A stretch of 64,000 nt of DNA from the NCBI RefSeq assembly GCF_040954835.1, contig NC_090712.1, forward strand, positions 1,373,284-1,437,283, written 5' to 3'. A program made the position numbers and the translations under genes. The DNA comes from Lepisosteus oculatus. Taxonomy: Eukaryota; Chordata; Actinopteri; Semionotiformes; Lepisosteidae. The notes beneath the pieces were generated by a model. It saw nothing but the letters and a program-made list of their open reading frames with translations, had not been told where the DNA came from and did no database searches. Positions 19,431 through 30,259 of this stretch are shown one piece after another (the first letter of the stretch is position 1; every line of letters starts with the position of its first letter).

Positions 19431-20522
19431 CCTTCTGGGAGCAGCAGAGGGTTCGTTCGATTCTTGCGGTTTCATACGAGTGGAACTTTCTTTCCACCTG
19501 AACTGAAACACAATCATTGAATATTTCCATAAGATTGTCATTTCGCTTCTCCGAAAGATTGGATGTTTCAGCAGTCCTTAAATCAGAATTTCTAAGCCCA
19601 ACACCATTTTTATTCAAGGAATCTGGTCTTCCCTTAGAATAATAAATACAGGTTGCATGGATTTACCTGGTCACCAAACTTTGTAAAATAATTAAACTTT
19701 ATTACCTCTACATATATTAAAGTCCTGTAATCATAAATTGCACATTTTACTCTATTATTGTTTAAATGACCTGTATGTTTCAGTGCACACCCTGCTGCAG
19801 GAGAATTCAGAACTGTTCTGAGGGGTGACTGCACATCTTCTTTCAGGCTCGGTGCTCCCTATTATGTTTAGCGTCACAATGTAAATGAGTGTTATGTTAG
19901 CAATTGCAGACTAATCCTGAGGTACTTGTGTTAACACTGTTACAAGCATCAGCATTACTGAAGTTCAGATGGGACATTGCTCAGAATGCCTAATGGGATA
20001 TTTTTTTTTTAATCGTTGCTTTCATTTCACTTATTAATAGTGCATACTGTTATAATCAGATGGCAATTGGCAGTTAAACAGCCACAATGTATTGAGGCAT
20101 CATATTCCTTATGCAAGTGATCCAAAATGAATATCTGACAACTTTGATATTGTTGTCAAGGTAAATTAACAAAACTTATAAAATGATTCTGACAACATAT
20201 AGTGAGAGGGGATTAAAATATGCCCCAGACCGTTACTGCAGTAGCTCTCAACAGGGCTTGGTTTTCTGTTTAATAAAGTACAAAGAGCTTCCTTGTTTAG
20301 ACACTTTTAGTTTTATTCTAATCCTTTGACCACCTGATGACTCATTAATACAGCTGAGTGCTGTTCTTACAAATGTTCTTGCAAATGTCTTAATTACAGG
20401 TAATTACACCTGGAATATTAACCTTAAAAATATACAAGTACAAAGAGCTGTCCATCATGCAGCTCAGCTGGATGTTCCTCTGGGTTGCACTGCGATGGAC
20501 TTTAATAAAAGTTCTGACCTAC

Positions 20523-20572
20523 CTGACTTGACTCTTCAGTTTCGGCTCAGCAGGTTTCGGTGAAGTATTGGT
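20523..20572 (-). other. lhb: Probable non-coding exon 1 of lhb
   Basis: Gonadotropin beta genes usually have a short untranslated first exon. On the minus strand a CAG|GTAGGT donor lies at 20523/20522, about 70 bp downstream of a TATAAAAG box. Exon 1 would run from about 20570 to 20523. The start site is inferred from the TATA box. Confidence 0.6.
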
Positions 20573-20591
20573 CTACACCGATCACAGCGGG

Positions 20592-20599
20592 CTTTTATA
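20592..20599 (-). promoter_or_regulatory. lhb: TATA box of lhb
   Basis: TATAAAAG on the minus strand, upstream of the predicted non-coding first exon. I do not see an unambiguous Egr1 or SF-1 element close by. Confidence 0.7.
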
Positions 20600-21189
20600 G
20601 CGCAGCAGTGCGATGCCATGGCAGTAGAGCTCAGCCCACTCACTAGTCTTTGCTGGTTGCTCTGAACGTAGCACTAATCCTGGAGTGGATTATTAAAAAG
20701 CACTTTGACTCGATAGTGTTCTTGATTCCTGAACAATGCTTGTCTATTTTTATTTAGGGACCTTGTAAGAAAAAACCCATCCCTTGGAATAAATAAAGAT
20801 AAAGTATATCTCATAATAAAATGAACCATTTTGTACATGTGTTGTACATTCAGGAAGTAACTAAATGTAGGATTTTGATTCGGGTTTTTCGTCCTTTGTA
20901 TTCTACTAATATTACAATTGTGCTTAAGAGGCAATAATGTGACTGTGCATAAAAGCAGCTTTTATTGTGTTTTTTTTTTGGAACCAGAAAGCATAAACTT
21001 GGAAAAGAACAGTTGTCCTACTAAAAAAATACAAGCTAAATTGTTTTTAAAAATCACAAAAAATGAGGTATGTGATTTTTTTTATTTCCACCAGCAAATA
21101 AAAATGAATATCCTTCCATTCCGATACATCCATATCACAAAGCTTGATGGGATTATGGTGCATCCACATCGGAAAGTCGCTTATTCCTG

Positions 21190-21425
21190 GTAAGGGTCCC
21201 AGCGGCCTAGAGTCCTGACCCAGGGCACAGGGGCCATGAAGAGGAGCAGGGTGCCTGTCTGCCTCTGGACACCAGCGCACACAGACATAGTTCGGACACA
21301 GTGAAGCCAGCCGGCCTGTCTTCGGAATCACCTGGTGGAGGTGCTCCAATCCAGAATCAAACCAGGACCCGAGAGCTGTGAGGCAGCAGAACTAAACACC
21401 ACTCCTCTACCTCTCTAGTATCCAT
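21190..21425 (-). mobile_element. tRNA-derived SINE of a second family
   Basis: On the minus strand a tRNA-like head is visible (ctgctgcctcacagctctcg, then ggtttgattctgg as B box). A body follows with phrases typical of fish tRNA-SINEs. It is different from the family at 18819. Confidence 0.5.
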
Positions 21426-22705
21426 TTATCTAAAAGGTTTATTTACCCCCAATACTCTGATTCAGACATTGCAGGCAAAGCACTGCTGTTAATTCAGGGT
21501 TCTTTATCTTCTACAGTATTACAATGGGTCCTACTAGACTGGACCCAGACAGAACAGATTTAAATACAGTCTTACTGCTTTTCAGGGTTTCATTTCAGCT
21601 GGGCTCCCTGGAGTAACTCCTGAGCCACACTTTACCTTTGCTACTCTCAACATTAAGTCTTCTTAAAGCTCTGGTCTTTGTGTAATTTTGACCGGTTTAG
21701 AATGCCTACTGGGCACCTACAGGGGAAATCATTTTTCTTTTGGTGTCTTTTATTAATGTTAAATTCCGAAGTGGAGCCTTGTGGTACTCTCTTATTCCAG
21801 TGGATACACAATGTGTACTCGTATGTTAGGTACTCACATTTCATGATATTGAGTTTAGCAGCTTTTTTCCTTGAACTGACATCATGCAGAGTTTTAGAAG
21901 AAGAGAAAATTAAAATCTGTATGTTGCTTTCAGTAATCCTCAGCGATGTCCAAGGCCTTCACCTCCAGGAAGATGAGAAGGAGCTGAGGTGCTCAGGAAG
22001 GACATGCTGGTTTTTCCACTGATCCTGCGCCTCAAGGCTGGAGGGATGGGTACATGCTATCTGATGTCCTCAAGGACTGAGCCAGCACGGCTGAACTGTA
22101 TTTTGCACAAGTCAACTAGATTTCAGGTCCCTGTGATGAAGGGCTGATGCATGACCTCTGATGAGGTCTGTCATAATCTCCCAGATTAATTATTCACTTA
22201 CCTGCTTCATCTTTGTCATTATTCCGAGAAATGTGGAAAGGTCAGACATTTAATCCTTGTATATACACTCACTGTTATTATTAATATCACTATTTTTATT
22301 TGTTTGTCAGTCCTTTGCATCTGTCCTTCCTGTTGTGGATCCTCAGTGCTGTCCTTGTCTGTCTGTTCCACCAGTGTGTGTCAGGATACAGTGTGTGTCA
22401 GCCTCTGGTTACAACGGAGGCTCACCTGTCCATCCGCTGTACTTGAAGCAGTTATCTGTCCTTAGCTGACTGTTGTTAAACCGAAAAAAAAAAAAGTTAA
22501 AGCTGGCGAAGATGAAACTCGAAATACGACTGTTTGCTTCTGAAAAAAATCTTTTCTGTTTGTTAAAGGTGCTGTTAGCATTTTTAAAACAATCTAGGAG
22601 ACGGATCGCTTTTGTTCATTTAAGAGTTTGTTGACTCTGCTAAACACCACTTTCTTTAGATGATGCTTTCACAGAATCTGAAGCTCACTGCCCTGCTTAT
22701 TTCAA

Positions 22706-22759
<54 letters not shown>

Positions 22760-22856
22760 TGCTTACACTTATATAGCGCTTTTCTGGACACTCCACTCAA
22801 AGCGCTTTACAGGTAATGGGGATCCCCTCCATCACCACCAATGTGCAGCATCCACC
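22706..22856 (-). mobile_element. 5'-truncated 5S-derived SINE tail
   Basis: Only the 3' part of the SINE3 family is present: an (AAT)n run at about 22706-22759, then tgcttacacttatatagcgc and actcaaagcgctttacaggt, as in the other copies. The 5S-like head is missing. Confidence 0.75.
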
Positions 22857-23057
22857 TGCATTAACACACTGTTAGGCTATCTGGCGTTCTGCAAGATCTG
22901 CGGTTTTTTATTGTAGTGCTATACACTGTAAACCCGAAACTGATTAATGGACTGACTGCCTTTTGAAGGCGAGTAGAGCGTTTTAGAGTCAGATTTCCGA
23001 ACAAAACATTCCACACAATACTGCAGTTGCAACTCTTAAAAATCCTGTGTTATTTTT

Positions 23058-23098
<41 letters not shown>
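23058..23098. repeat. (AAC)n microsatellite
   Basis: About 13 uninterrupted AAC/ACA units lie some 200 bp upstream of the cox20 start codon. Confidence 0.9.
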
Positions 23099-23099
<1 letters not shown>

Positions 23100-23294
23100 A
23101 TAGTTGTTGTTCTGATTCTTTAAATACGTTGGAATTTGCGATAGCATCGAAAAGGGAGGAACTGTATGACCGCAGATAACGTCAAACCCGGTTGATATTG
23201 ACTGACGGACCGCTGCGGTATATTCGTGTGAGTGGAGGTTATGAAAGAGGACAAGAGAGAAAAGTAACAGAAATTCGCGCAGAAAAATAAAACT

Positions 23295-25299
23295 ATGGCA
23301 GGTGAGGGAGAGGAAGAAAAACAAAAAGTAAGTCTGAATTCTTTGACAATTCCCATGCTTAAGGGCCAGCTTGATTTAACAGCTGCCAAGGTTAGGGCTA
23401 ACTTGCTTAGGAAGGTAGAATTGTGTTTTCTAATTTCCCACTGTTAAACCTTCTTTTTTTACACGATTATTGAAATACCATTTTTACTGCGCGTTTCTCT
23501 TAATGGCGCCACTATATGCTTATCGTAATCGTATATATATATATTATCCTGATGTAATATATGTCTACCAGATTCTGTATACTCGGTAGATTCAGTAAAC
23601 TAAGTAATTAAGTAATTAAAACTGCCTCTGTCTGGTTATGGGTTAGCTAACTTTGTTGTTGCTTGTTATGGTTTATTGATGAGTTGTTATTGGAGAACCC
23701 GAGTAATCCTATGATGCTTTCTGTGGTGGCAGATGGGGATTTGTGCACGGTTAGGTGCCGAGACTGAACGTCTCGGTCTCAGCTCACTCCTGGCTATTCC
23801 CAAGGATTCCCATACTGTTCCCTCCCTCTCCCGGCAGTCCTTCAAGCTCCTGGGGATCCTGGACATCCAGAACACTCCGTGTGCTCGGGAAGCAGTCCTG
23901 CATGGCTCAGTCGGCTCACTCTTCTCTGGGTTGTCCCACTTTTTAGCAACAAGTAAGCCTTTTCTTCTGTTACTTCTTCTGATCGGGATGTGAATCGTGT
24001 TCCTCAGAATAGCAACCCGCTGTGCTAAACTGTTACTTCTTCCGGGTGGACAAGCAGCCCGAGTGGTGAAGTAAACAGAAACTCCAGCTGCAGGCTGTAC
24101 TCCTGCGCCCGGCGCTCGAGTTTGTTACCTTGCTTCAAGGGTGATGGACGGGTCCATCAACAGTCCACAATGAACTCTTTAGGCACCGGTGCACATCAGT
24201 CACTTCAGCTTTGATACTGTCAAATCGTGAAGATGTCGGTGAAATTCCTTATTGGTTGGATTGGATTCATATCCTGTTTCAAGCACTAAAAATACTACTG
24301 AGGTATTTCCCCCCTTTAAAATTCCTTGGCTTTCCTTTGCAGGCAGAGTCAGGAGATCCTTTGACATTGGCGTAGCTGGCTTCATGCTGATAACTCTAGG
24401 ATCTTGGTGAGTGAGTGAGTGTGCTTTGTTTCACTTGAACCCAGGGCCTTTCTGACAATGACTTGGTATTACTGTTATTATTATTTTTATTGTTGTCATT
24501 TTGTGAAGCTCTTTTTGAGACACTACCTTTAAATGCGCTATATAAAATAAAGTTTTTATTATTATTATTATTACTGGTAAAATTCAGTGTCCAAACACAT
24601 TCATATCATGAGTGAAAGCAGGTAATTGAAATAACAAATGAATGTAAAGAATATAGTTTTTTAGATAGTAATGGAAAGAAAGGTTTTTGAATGTTTCAGA
24701 AATATTCAGGATATACTACGTCGCAAGCTGCTGAGGTGTACAGTTTAATGAATACTGGACCGTGTGCAGTTAACGAGATGTATTATCACATTGTAGTCTT
24801 GCATATTGTACACCGCATCCATATTCATTTACATACTAATTACACATACTAATTTAGCTTTAAACTGTTATTAATTGAGCATGTCGTAACTGTTATAACA
24901 GTTTATGGGTTATAAACACATCCAGTTTCAGGGCCTCCCTACAATTCTCCTTTAATTGAGCTTCTCTCATCTCCACCTGATCTGCCTCTAAAGTGGAAGC
25001 AGCACTTGGGTGCACCTCCTGTGTTAAAGCATTCTGGGATGGAACATGCTCTACAAGTACGGAGAAGTATTATAGCAGTGTTAAGGCCAGGTATTACTAC
25101 TGCTGTTAGAAAGTGCCTGCTGAAGAGGCGGCTGACTGTTGCTCTGGGCCTGTAAAGGTTCTACTGCAGGTACAGCAACGCGAAGCTTCGTGTACAGCAG
25201 AGGCTCATCCAGGATGGCATGAAGAACAAGGTCATGTACGAAGGCACGAGCCTGGACCCGACCCGGAAGCAGAACGGCGAGGACAGGCGCAGCTCCTGA
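23295..25299 (+). CDS. cox20: Cytochrome c oxidase assembly factor COX20
   Basis: COX20 (FAM36A) is a mitochondrial inner-membrane chaperone that holds newly made COX2 for copper insertion during complex IV assembly. Four exons join in frame: 23295-23327 (MAGEGEEEKQK), 23838-23952, 24343-24406, 25158-25299, giving 117 aa against 118 in human. The diagnostic stretch is SFKLLGILDIQNTPCAR (12-28). Two membrane segments are visible, about residues 30-49 (VLHGSVGSLFSGLSHFLAT) and 57-74 (DIGVAGFMLITLGSWFYC), with basic residues RVRRS between them. The C-terminal tail is charged (KNKVMYEGTSLDPTRKQNGE). All introns are GT-AG, phases 0, 1 and 2. DESI2 and COX20 are neighbours in human, supporting orthology. 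Confidence 0.96.
24490..24575 (+). mobile_element. L2-like 3' tail in cox20 intron 3
   Basis: A short fragment reads tttgagacactacctttaaa, then tgcgctatataaaataaagt, then an ATT tail, matching the end of the L2-like element at 5940-7040. Confidence 0.55.
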
Positions 25300-27539
25300 C
25301 CTGGCCCCCACCCCTCTCGCACTGCCCGGAGAGCAGTTCCTGGTCCTCAACAAGCACAAGAGCCGCATGGAGACGTGAGGTCCATCTGCCACTAATGTTC
25401 GGCAAAATTTATTTATATTGTGTCCGCAGACGTCAATCGTGAGACAAAGCATGTGGTATTAAATCCATTTCAGGGGAACAATTTCTTAACTTTTTTGGGC
25501 TGTTTTATTGTCAGGTTTTAAGTGATGTGTTTTCCTTCTAAATTTGAAGGGCGATGTTTAAAAATAAAAAGACAATTCTGTGACCATAAATCCAAGTCCT
25601 GTGGCAGTAAATTGCTGCTCAGTAGTACGAGATCAGGGGGTTCTGTAAAAGACAGTGGGTGACATGAAAGGATAACCAATGTTTTATATTTCTTCTTCAT
25701 ATTTTGGAAAAGAAAGAGTGGTGTACCTGTAGATCCTCATGGGAAATTAGTCAGAATTTGAATATATTATTCTACCACTAGGTGACACTCTTGTCCATGA
25801 TTGACATTGTTCTTCTGAAAAGGTCTTTGACACGTAAAAACCAGTGCCAAACAGTTTTTGCCAAAGTGCCAAACAGTTTTTGCCAAAGTGCCAAACAGTG
25901 CCCTCACACCTGAAGAGGCTCCATGGCCGAAACGTTGTGTTCTCTTTCTTCTTCTTTTCAGCATGGAATAAACCTATTATTTGTTCCTTTGCACGTAAAA
26001 CAGTACTGCTGAGATACGTTCAGATATTCTTTTGTGTTTTCGATTGTATCGTTTTATTTGAAAGAAAGAAACAACTCAGAATCCTAATGTTAACACGATC
26101 ACGTCTCTGGAAAGTGGCTTGTGACTGACTGCCGTAAGAGTGTACTGGCAGACAGTTCTCACCTGAAAGCTGGGACCCCCTGCAGAACAGCACCCTGCTG
26201 TCTTCATGGTGCGGCGCTGATTTGTGATTTCTAGTGAAGGAGGAAGAGTGCTACTTATTAGCTCAACAGCTGCAGGATCACCACTGGCTCTCTATCAGAC
26301 CCCAGCTGTGCTGTCTGAGGTCAGCAGAGATCATGCTTCAGGGAGAGCTGACGGCTTGTGCATTACTGCTGAGGTTAGAAATACTACAGTATAGAGGAGA
26401 TGCATTGCAACATGGTTTACAGTGAGGAAAATCTTATTTTATTAAAAACCATATTTATATTACAGTAGATATAAACATAGACCAGAAACGAACATACACA
26501 CAGACAGTATATTACATATATCGTTTTTAAAGTACAGTATAAATACAAAAGGAATAGCACTGGAAGAGAGAAGCCAAAGCACTGAAAGAAAGCTCAGCCA
26601 AAAGAGTGCCTTCTGCTGGCAGCCTTTTCAGTTTGTATGTCATTTTGATGCAGTCAGTGTGGTTTGATACCATACGTTTTTAACACGTAATTAGATCTTA
26701 GTTCCACCTTTCTGCTGGTGACGAGTACGCCAGCGACTCCTGTGTTAAGTGCTGCTGTGCAGCAGGGTGGGTCAGTTGTGTTGCTCACACCAGTCCCTGG
26801 GCTGTTATGTTGATGGTGTGTCTAGCACGTGCTGCCCTGTGGACAACAGGTAACCTTTCAGAGATTCCTTGCACCTGTGTGCTGTTAGAACCTGTGACCG
26901 GTGGTTGTAAAGGATTTTTGAAGAGGAGTTTGTCTATATATATATATGTATCTCACAATAATAAAGTTTATTTAAACTTGAATACAAGTGTGTCTTTTTG
27001 TAAAAACATACTTCTCTTTCTGAGTGTGATAACACTGGAAAGCTTTATGTTGGTATACTGAGGGTAGCTATGGAACTAAGATAATCATTTGACGTGTGAG
27101 TATTACTACTGATTACATGTTATATATGCAGTGTGTCTATTAATTTAACTAACCTAAATTACCTAATGCATATAACATTTTATAGCGACCTATTCATTCA
27201 AATAGTTGTATGCAGGGACCTGACAATCAGAAAGTACTTCCTGCAAAGAATTCACAATTTGGTTATGAGTAGTATTTTGCCCCTAGGTTAGGCTAAAGTA
27301 ACTGGAGTTGCCTGCAAGGCTTTCAGATAGGAGATCTGTTCCTTGACATGGCTTGTAATGAGCAAGCAGGGGAATTCAGAGCTGTGGATTTCTCAGATCT
27401 CTCGTTGAGAAGCTTTCCTGGCCCAAATCCGCAGCGCCTGAGCAGCCACGCAGGTCCGGTGGGTGTCGAAGAGGTGGGTGTGGCCCTTGGTCGTTGCGCC
27501 TGTTGTTCAAAGTCTGTGGTTCCCTCCAGCAGACCCCCG
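25300..27539. other. cox20 3' flank and intergenic region before the smim28-like gene
   Basis: A candidate cox20 polyadenylation signal, AATAAA, is at 25563-25568. A minus-strand AATAAA at 26972-26967 could serve the smim28-like gene. A small tandem repeat is at about 25846. Nothing else was recognised. Confidence 0.4.
25846..25906 (+). repeat. 22-bp tandem repeat, about 2.7 copies
   Basis: The unit gtgccaaacagtttttgcca plus aa is repeated twice exactly and a third time in part. The following text (cctgaagaggctccatggcc, then gaaacgttgtgt) resembles a dispersed fish repeat, but I cannot assign it. Confidence 0.6.
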
Positions 27540-30259
27540 CTAGGATGTCGCCCCCCCCTCCTCGGCGCTGGCGCGGCTGGCCGCGTCCGCGTCGCGAGAG
27601 CTGGAGGAGCTCGCGGCCCGCGTGATCTTGGTCAGGGTCTCCTCGTAGGGGGGCGGCAGGTACACCATCAGGAAAACGCCGTCCGAAAGGTCGGAGCTGG
27701 GGGTGGGAAACTGTTCTGCGTCCCAGGTCAGGGAGGAGAGGATCTCGGCGTTACTTTCGGCATCCTGGAAGTCCAGTGTGATGACGTTGGCTGAGCTCAG
27801 TTTGCCGCGGGAGTATCTCTTGTACACCAGGAAAGCCAGGATGCCGATGCAGAGAAGGGAGGCTGTGGGGAGGATGATGTAGAATACAGCCTCGGGCTCA
27901 GGGTCGTTGACTGAGTTCAGTTCATTCCAGTGATAACTCTGTAGGGGAAAAAAAGAATGCAGTAAACTTTGTGCTCTTTAAGTGTCTGTTAGTACAGGAG
28001 GACTTCTCAAAGATTAGGAAAGCGAGAAGGCCATTCTAAACAATCGCACACGTTCGTGTTGCCAATCGCCACGTGGAGCAAAATGGTTCTGCACCCAGGC
28101 TATGAGCCTCACTGTTGTGTGTGACCTTCAGCGTCAGGCCCTGCAGGTTCCTCGGGGCCCTGCTTCTAGATGTGTTTTGTGTTTGTGTCTGTCTTAATGA
28201 GCCATTTGTCCCTTTGACCACTGCAGTACCCCAGCTTGGAATTCAACCCACAATCCTAGAGCTGCTGATATGAGCACTGTTTTCACTCAAGAAGAACTAT
28301 TATATTAGCAAGCAACAGTTAAGAAAAATAGCTGACAGATGCATCTGCCAGCCTCTGTAGAAATCATATAATGCTCTTTCTCAGTCATTAAATGCGATTG
28401 GATTGGAACGGCTGTGCACTGCCTAGCCCCAGCTCTGTGCCCCTGGTGTGAACTACACACGCAGATTCTCTTTAAGAAACACCATTGAAGCTCTGCTTAT
28501 TTATTCTTATTACAGCAGCTTCAGCCAAATAATATCCGCCAGCCCTTAGTGATTAAGTATTTATTTTCTTTTTGTCTTTGTGCTCCGAAGAAATCCGTAA
28601 CACTGTCAACAGAATAAGTTGGATCTTAAGAATGTAACATATCTAACCTGCCAGTAGTAGTCGGCTGGCTAATTTTGAGGAGAAAAATCGATGTCTTTTA
28701 AGCTTTGGCTGTGTCGTGCATTAGGAGACCCAATGTACACTGCAGTCAGAGAGCATTCAAGAGGACCCAAAGTAAGTGTAACACATCAATGGATTGTGCT
28801 TACTTTTAGCCATATAAGGGCATCAGCAGGTTACAATGGTGAATGGTCTACTGTAACATACAACTTCAGGCAAAGTTCAGAATTTCTCTCTGCCTTGACT
28901 TTGGTACAACATAACATGTTAACATCAACTGGAAATATTTTTACATGTGTCATTATTACAGATTCCTGGCATATCCCCATACAGCTGGCTTTAGAGGTCG
29001 GGATCTTTAATTTCTCAAAGACCTGGGACGACTTAATTTACGCAGAGATTATTTTATACAAAAATCAGCCCTCAAGGACCAGAGCTGCCTTAACTGAACA
29101 AATGACCACCCTGTGTTCCAGATCTGTAAAGAACAAGTCTCTTGTGTTACTACAATCTTCTGAGTCCTTTAAAGAGTCCGTGTCTGTCTATTTAGTGTGA
29201 ATACAGCATGACTTCCCTAAACATTAGTAGTTCTTCTATATTTAATATATTTATATCAGGAGGATAATTCGATCAGAAAGATCATGAAATAGGAAAACAC
29301 AGCATCTTCCCAGTGCAGATCTCCTGACTCTCTCGATATTTTGACTCTCTTCATTTAATATTTATATTATATATATTTAATATATAGTGTTTTATTGTTG
29401 GGAAAGTCCAGCAGCATGTAAACGATAATAAATAGTTTAACAGAAACACTTCACTGTATTTTAATCATAAACCCAAGAGTCAAAATTTTTGTTTCAAAGT
29501 TAAGACTCGGTTTATGGGATGCAGTGATGCTCTTTGTTGGTCAGCAGAATTAACATGCTAATATCGTCACTTGCACGGCATTGCTCCCTGATGCAAAAAC
29601 CTGATAAACGTCTGCTCTTACCGCCAATATGAAATGCTGAAAGAGCATCCTTACACCCTACCAAAGCACCTGCGACACCCCTCTCTCATGAATAGTCTTA
29701 TAGATGAGCTGTCGCCATGAGCTGTCTGTTAGTCACAAAGCAAACTAAAACCATGATGTCTCCGACTGGCCTGTCTGAATTGCGCAGCATCAAAAACACA
29801 CGAAGAAGAGTTCATGTACTGACACGTCAACCGCTGGAAAAAACGAGCAGGTGTAGGTGAAAGAGAGAAAAGCAAGAACAGCAAGAAAGAAGGCTTAAGG
29901 ATATTAAATGACTGAAAAAAGCATCAATGACTTTTTTAAACTTCCTGAAATAATCTTCTTAAATCTTAATGTAATTTTTGAAAAGTCTTTCAGGTGGTAA
30001 GGTATATGCAAAAGTATTCTTACCATGTTCCGATTCACGTTTCAGTCGAAATTAAGAACCTTCCTAGTAGTGAGCTGTAACAGTGTGAGACATCTGGCAG
30101 GTCCTGCTGCTGCGTGCTGGCAGATACAGTAGCTGGCCCTGGTGAACTCACCTGTAATTGTTTCTCTATGGAAGTGGGCGGCGCCCCAGTCACCCAGTCA
30201 TAGGTTCCTCTGCCAGCTGGTCCGAACTTCATCCAGCTGCTCTCCAACAGCCTCCGCAT
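27540..30259 (-). CDS. smim28: Small integral membrane protein 28-like (SMIM28)
   Basis: Two coding exons on the minus strand join in phase 0: 30259-30152 (36 codons) and 27938-27540 (132 codons plus TAG), giving 168 aa. The N-terminus MRRLLESSWMKFGPAGRGTY closely matches what I remember of SMIM28. One membrane segment, about residues 54-76 (FYIILPTASLLCIGILAFLV), is followed by basic YKRYSRGK. The cytoplasmic tail is acidic with 'SSLTW...FP' and ends near a PPPYEE motif, a PPxY signal of the kind bound by WW domains of HECT ubiquitin ligases. The extreme C-terminus is Ser/Ala-rich and probably poorly conserved. The molecular function is unknown. Splice sites are tccccctacag on the acceptor side and CAG|gtgagt on the donor side. 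In human, SMIM28 and ARFGEF3 are both in 6q23. Confidence 0.85.
27939..30151 (-). other. smim28: Intron of the smim28-like gene
   Basis: 2.2 kb of AT-rich sequence. A 170-codon open frame on the plus strand (28691-29200) has no recognisable domain and is probably chance. No repeat family was recognised. Confidence 0.6.

Larger units (their letters stand above)
20600..23294. other. Intergenic region between lhb and cox20
   Basis: The two genes point away from each other here, so both promoters lie in this 2.7 kb. It contains a tRNA-derived SINE (about 21190-21420), a 5S-SINE tail (22706-22856) and an (AAC)n microsatellite. No additional gene was recognised. Confidence 0.5.

Noticed and set aside
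28691-29200. 170-codon plus-strand open frame
   Set aside because: It lies in a smim28 intron, with no domain, no splice signals joining it to other exons and AT-rich random-looking composition.
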